DNA from: Cruorifilaria tuberocauda
Lineage: Eukaryota > Nematoda > Chromadorea > Rhabditida > Onchocercidae
Assembly (NCBI GenBank): GCA_013365365.1
Contig: JABVXU010000260.1
Coordinates: forward strand, 1-64,000
Reading direction: 5' to 3'
DNA length: 64,000 bases
The translations under genes and the position numbers were made by a program. Positions 58,376 to 64,000 of the stretch are shown here, piece by piece. Position 1 is the stretch's first letter. Each line of letters starts with the position of its first letter. The notes below the pieces were generated by a model. It was not told where the DNA came from and did no database searches. It saw only the letters and a list, made by a program, of their open reading frames with translations.

Positions 58376-61300
58376 CGTATCTGTGAAAAATATTTCGATT
58401 GCAGTAATAGTGGAAAGATAGCTGTATCAGCGGTTCACACCTTGTTCACAGCATTTCATGGTAGTATCCGAACAATTTTCTATTAAACTTATCTTTTAAC
58501 AATAGGTACAATATTTATCAAAAGATTGTTAGTTGTATCTTTCACTTATTCTAATTTTAAAATGATTTGTCTCAAAATAGAACACAACTCAAAACACTGG
58601 AATGAACTTAGCTTATACGAATATATCCGTGCAGTGTTATCACATTTAAGATGATCAGGTTGTCTTAATCAGTCATGAAGTGATAGTCAGAGATGACCTA
58701 TGTTACATGTTTGTCGAACTGATTTGTCTACGAACTATAATGATTGAAAAGGCTGAACAACGATCACCTAATCTAAAAAATTGGAAATTGCTGGAATCTA
58801 GAATTTTAATGTATTTTTCAAGACAAATGCATTTTGAGGAAGAAGCTGGGAGAAAACAAATTCGAATTTCAAGAGGAGATTCGAAAGGTGCGGGAGATTA
58901 GTACAAGAGAACGATTGTTTTGCTACCGTCGAATCAGTGGTCAATCGGAATAACAACGGGACGTCAAGAAAGGATAGCCAAAGGGCACTAAAACAAACAT
59001 TCAAATTTGACATCTGTGTCATTAAGGACAGATGATTGAGTGCTACAGATGTTACAGATCTCAACGTCATGATGAAACGATGTCAGACGTCGTTAAAGTA
59101 AATGATAGGAAGAGTTTAATGATGGAGAAGAGAAAAGTACCTCCTCTCGCTTCCAGTATAACCTGATCAGATAAAAATGAACGAAGATTCTGAATGAAGA
59201 AAAGATCACTTCAAGGATGGTGTAACGATGTCATGAAGGCAATTCGCATCTTTCAATAGTCATCTAACTCTAGCAATCTAATTGCTAAAGTGTTTTCGAG
59301 ATTCAGACTTGATATAGATTGCGATCGAATGTTCACAATCGAAAATGCTAAATTATCAATCTAAATTATGTCGAGAGAAATCGAGTAAGACTGAGTAGAA
59401 AGAGTAAAAGGAATAAAATATCACATCACATCATCTTTCGATCTGATCTCATCCACAGTGCTAACCTCTTTGCTTGAAAAGAGCATATTTTGTTACCCGG
59501 CTGAACACTTAGCCAACGTAAGGAAAGTGATATGTGAAGGAAAAGCTAATAAGCGAGAAAGCGAAAAAAGACAAACGGCATGCTCCGAATTTCAGACTTC
59601 GTAAATTCTGCCGAATGTTCTTTCAACGATGTTGCTGCCTCAGAACCTCTTTTCTATCCTCTAATGGAGTGGAAAATTGGGGCGGTGTCCTTGGGATGTG
59701 CCATATGTCGCGCGATTGGGGCGGGAATTGTCACCCTTGCTCTTCGGTGCAATAGTCAGACAAATCAGATTGAAATCAACAGTGAAAGGCAGAAGCTGAT
59801 CGTCTGGCGGTATTAGTTTGAAATCAGAATACGAGGACTTTAAACGTGATGTCGATTTTCCCACTTCAGTCCCATTCTTGAATATTTCCAAGCATGTAGC
59901 AGATTCCTCTCATCTTCCGGGGTTTCCATCTGATGAATCGAGCGAGCATTCGACCGAAGAAAGTTCTGAACTATGTTAGTGCTGATCTTGATCAGATAAC
60001 AGCTAATAGAATTACAATAGGAAATCAGAATTTCACGTAAGCGAACAAAGTTCAGAGTGATTTTGAAGTGAAGTGGCATCTTCCATTCTCCTCATCTCTT
60101 CTGTCGTTGTAAAGTGAGGCGGTATCAAGCAATGACAAAGTCGCTTTTCAAGAAAACGAGAAGTGAAAGGAAATTAAAATTTCAATAATTCTCCTCAGGA
60201 GACGAGAACAAGTCTTAAGCTTCTCGAAAAATGCACTTTCACGTTAGAACGCTTGCAGCTCATAACAATCCAACGATTAGAAGTAATGTTACGGAATGAA
60301 CGAAGATAAGAGATTTAAATTGTTCCAATTATATCACACCTGTATCAACTTATTCAGATTTCTATTGCCATTTAAAAGCAAAAGAAAAAGCTGTCATCTC
60401 AGGTGACAACTAATGGAAACGGTCATCCTAGTCAATTAGCATATACAAGTATTGATTTCTTTTCGATTTCATGTAAAATGAATAATAATTTCATTTCGGA
60501 GACTATTCAATAGTTGAAACAATTCCGAGAAAAAGCAACGATCTGTTTGTTGCAAAATTTGCAATGAGCAAAGGAAAATTGAGTAATGATATACTATGGT
60601 GGTTCGCCGAGGTGACAATTTTTGTCCATTTTCATTTTTCTCTTTCCTGCAATTCCAATTTCTAATGCAGTATTTTCAATCGATGAAATTAAATGATGGG
60701 ATTCACCTGATACGAGTATTTATTCCCTTTTTTACTTACTTACTTATTTACCGTAGTTTTCCTTGTTGCAAATAAATTTGAATAATTCTCTGTTTAGTTC
60801 GGAGAGTATTTAATTCCGATTGAAATATTCCTTATCATGCTGTCTTGACAGATCAAAAAAAGGCTAAAATGAATGATAGTTTGCGTCGGTGGATTAGTAC
60901 ACGTATCATTCTATCTTCCAAAATAAGAGATTGAAAGAAAGAAATGTGATTCAGCATTATTGATTTGATTCGCGGAGATAACCGAGGGAAAATAATCGAG
61001 AATTCTGCTAACAAATAATAAAGATTATGAAATGATAAGGTAATTAAGGAAGAAGGCTGACGGAGTTTCATCTCTATTAAGCTCTGATTTTAATTCATAT
61101 TGATCGTTTTGCTAAAAAACAACAGAAAGTGATTGTCAGGAAATCAGGGAGAGAAAAGTATTTAAGGCTGAGAAGACATCTGTCAGCAGGTAATAAACGG
61201 TGTGATATTGACAAATGTCAGCTATACAAAATTCGCAACCTAGGATGGGTGATAAATACGGTGCTAGCTATTCCTATAGAAAAAAGTGATGAAAGGATTA

Positions 61301-64000
61301 TAGCACAGGATGTACAGCGAATCATTTATTGGAAAGAAACGAAGGAGAATATTTGCTTAGTGGATGAGTTAGACGAAAATAAACGGAAGGTTGGAGGATT
61401 AACCGTGAGGATAACCGGGAAGCGGAAACAGCAACCTCCCGACTACCGGTACTACTGCTCTCTCCTACTGCTGAAAATGCATGTCCTCAAGAAGATATAG
61501 CATTTCTCTTCCAAAACTAATTAAATTTGTCGCGTTCGCCGCTTAATCACTTTAAATAAATATCGAAGTGGTACGCTGCGCTGGTAGACAAAATGTCAGT
61601 GCGTGCGGTGCTGGAAGTGGTAGTAAGCGGATGTGTGAAGGTTTCAAGGACTGTTTGAGATGGAGTCGTGATCGATGAAGAAATGTGTTCAGAATTTCAG
61701 TGGGAGGGCAGAAACGGGAGGTTATTGGAGTGGGAAAGGCAATTCCCTCGTGAATTCCTGCGTATCCTTCCGTGAATGAACAGCGAATATTTCGTATAAC
61801 TAATAACTTCAATATACTGAATTGAAAGTGCTCAATTGACTTCAATTAAGTTAAGCCCATCTTAAGTAACTTGAATGAACTTGCGATAGATTGAGCTAGT
61901 AGCTAATAGAATACACAATATTAAGCATGTTCCATTCAGATGTCTAATTCCAAAAAGACAAACGATGAGTAAGTAATGAAATGATGATTGAAATAGTCAT
62001 TACAGTTCGCAACAGAGACAGCCCGCCTAAATTACCAGGTCATGTCCTGCGAGATGAATGCCAAAGTTATCTATGTCAAATTGAATTCAGTTACTGCTAA
62101 TAGAAGCTAAAGGAATTGCTTCCTATTATCGACAAAATGGCAGCTTAGCATTCTTCGAGTTAGCCTAACAGAACGGATACTTCTGGGGAGGAAAACGGAA
62201 ATGAGCGAATGCTCGAGGGTGTCCCATCGTCCACATCGTATCCATCTCATGCATATATTCATATCTCACATTCATACGTTATCCATTCAGGCATACACAC
62301 GCATACGCACACGCACACACACGCACCGCTGGATTTAATCTGTGATCTTCCTTTTCAAAAACGAAATTCATTTCGATGGGTGAGGAAATGAATGTGAACA
62401 GTGCGAGATTAGATGATGTTAATGACGTGGCGGACATTGAGAGTAATGCTTGGCGACTTTAATGGAGCACTACTCTCTTAATAGCTATATAAAATACTTG
62501 AATCAAATCTCGATGAGCTTGTCGATTATTCAGTGCTAAAATAATTGCTAGTGAGTGATGCGGAAGGCGGAATTTACAGCGCTTATCGCAGGTCACTGCG
62601 GAACATCAGTTCCACATGAAGGAGGAATCCTTCAGACAATTTTCAATCTAGAAATTGAGTGAATGGATTAGCGGTGAAGGAATGGACTCGTTAATACTCT
62701 TCTTCATTTCAACACATTTTTAGTGATTTGCTATAAGGCTTAAGAAGGAATGCCCACTGAAATACGAAAGAGATGGGATTTGGCTTCTTCGCTTTTTAAT
62801 GGGAATGAAAATGGATTTGATGGCCTAAAGTGGGGATAATACGGCATCCGTGCTGAATACGAAGAGATTTTCTGGTTTGCTCAAGAAGTATATCAATTAT
62901 ATACGAGTAAGTCATTCGAAGGGAGAGCTTATCAGAAATGTTCAAATCACCGAGCGAATCAAACAGAAAAGCGCAATGGGAGTTCATTTCTCTGCAACTT
63001 CTGCGCCGTTAGAATTCGGAATAAAAGTAGCGGATCAACATGGATTTGACAATCCAACCGAAAGAGGCTAGAAAGTTTAAATGTTTTTGAGAATAGCAAG
63101 AAAGCATTCATTTGTCTGGACAAACAATACTCGCCGTACTATCGGATGTAACCATCCGTATTTGCATAAGCCACTGAAAAGTGTTGTCTGTGACCGTTCG
63201 AGGGGAGGAATTGGGGAGCTCGAGAGACGGATTTGCTGTGATGACCCCAGTCGAGGTACTGAAATGGTATCATAAAAGATTCGAATTCAACGAACACACT
63301 AATCATTTCAAATATTTGGATAAGAGGCAGTCTTCTCGAAAGTGAAGCTGAAATCACTCAGTTAAGTAGTGACCATTTAGGTGCGTTTTGACCGCATTAA
63401 TTAGAAAGTAATTGGCGTGTAGCAGTGACCTCATTGACCTGTTAGCACAAAAACTCGTTTTCGTATGAAGAAATTTCCACAGTTCCCCAGCTATTTCTTT
63501 ATTATTTGCTGTTTATGTTTTCAAAAACTTTTTGTTGCAATCGCTTCCGCATCCGCATACCTCAGTCCTTGAATGTTTGTTTGACGCATTTCCGTTCTTC
63601 TCATTGATCAAAGGGAAAGGCAGGAGAAGAAGCTAATAGACAATGATGGGTAGAAGGATGGGGTAGGAGTGAACAGTGAAGCGTTACGAGTCGTGATTGA
63701 CTGTCCCCAAAAAGAAGCATTCAGTCGATAGCGAAACGTTTATGGACGAAAGAAGAACAGATTCAACGGATAGGATGAAAGACTTATCAGTAAAATGAGA
63801 ATCGGAATCTCAAAGAGCGGAAGTGGTATGCAAAGTGAGCTTTGAAATAGCCAAATCCTTCTCCGTTATCAACTGAACTCCTATTTCCACTCAATTTTAA
63901 CCGGAAAGTAATAGTGTCATTAATGAAATGCTTAGAGCTGAGCTATAGAATAAATCCTTCAGACCAAAAGTCATTCTTCTGTAAGACGAATAATCGATTT
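58376..64000. other. gene-free right end
   Basis: 5.6 kb with no supported gene on either strand. A (CA)n-type tract lies at 62291-62327. A 123-codon plus-strand frame ending at 61500 begins with GTG and has no homology I recognise. Confidence 0.5.
62291..62327. repeat. CA/CG dinucleotide microsatellite
   Basis: Imperfect (CA)n with CG interruptions over about 37 bp. Confidence 0.85.

Noticed and set aside
61129..61500. 123-codon plus-strand frame
   Set aside because: It begins with GTG, has no recognised homology or neighbours, and one frame of this length is expected by chance in 64 kb of DNA.

Overview
This window is nuclear DNA of an animal, almost certainly a nematode. It is AT-rich and its genes are split by many introns. 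Most introns are about 50-400 bp, but some reach 1-3 kb. Introns end in nematode-style acceptors (TTTTCAG or TTTGCAG), with a minority of looser ones (TTTTAAG, TTTGAG). The encoded proteins resemble nematode family members, notably a CEH-32-type SIX3/6 homeoprotein and a HOP-1-like presenilin. Order-level placement is not secure. I rebuilt gene models by hand by joining exons with compatible phases and GT-AG borders; there was no transcript evidence.

Layout. 1-1.9 kb: no gene, but a diverged repeat pair. 1.9-5.1 kb (-): presenilin, 8 exons. 9.3-16.1 kb (-): ceh-32, 7 exons with a 3.0 kb intron. 16.1-30.7 kb: a gene-poor block of about 14.6 kb upstream of ceh-32, with simple repeats and a few weak exon-like fragments; it may be the ceh-32 control region. 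30.7-50.9 kb: a compact housekeeping block of three consecutive divergent (head-to-head) pairs. These are class I PITP (-)/TMEM186-like (+), GDP-D-glucose phosphorylase (-)/mitochondrial ATP synthase subunit b (+), and FAM50/XAP5 (-)/CWC15 (+). 51.9-53.4 kb (+): a tentative five-exon gene for a small protein with a mitochondrial-type N-terminus, followed by an AATAAA; a miRNA-like hairpin lies inside its third intron. 55.6-58.4 kb (-): a four-exon gene for an unrecognised 150-residue type I membrane protein with eight ectodomain cysteines and a Thr10 stalk. 58.4-64 kb: nothing convincing.

How the genes relate. They do not form one pathway. Presenilin is the catalytic subunit of gamma-secretase. 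CEH-32 is a head and neural developmental regulator. PITP, TMEM186, GDPGP1 and ATP synthase b serve lipid transfer, mitochondria and sugar-nucleotide repair. FAM50 and CWC15 are both spliceosome-associated nuclear proteins and share a divergent intergenic region.

The best candidates for undescribed biology are the Cys-rich membrane protein at 55.6-58.4 kb, the small gene at 51.9-53.4 kb, and the hairpin at 52.43-52.51 kb. No mobile element with coding capacity, CRISPR array, rRNA or tRNA was recognised.
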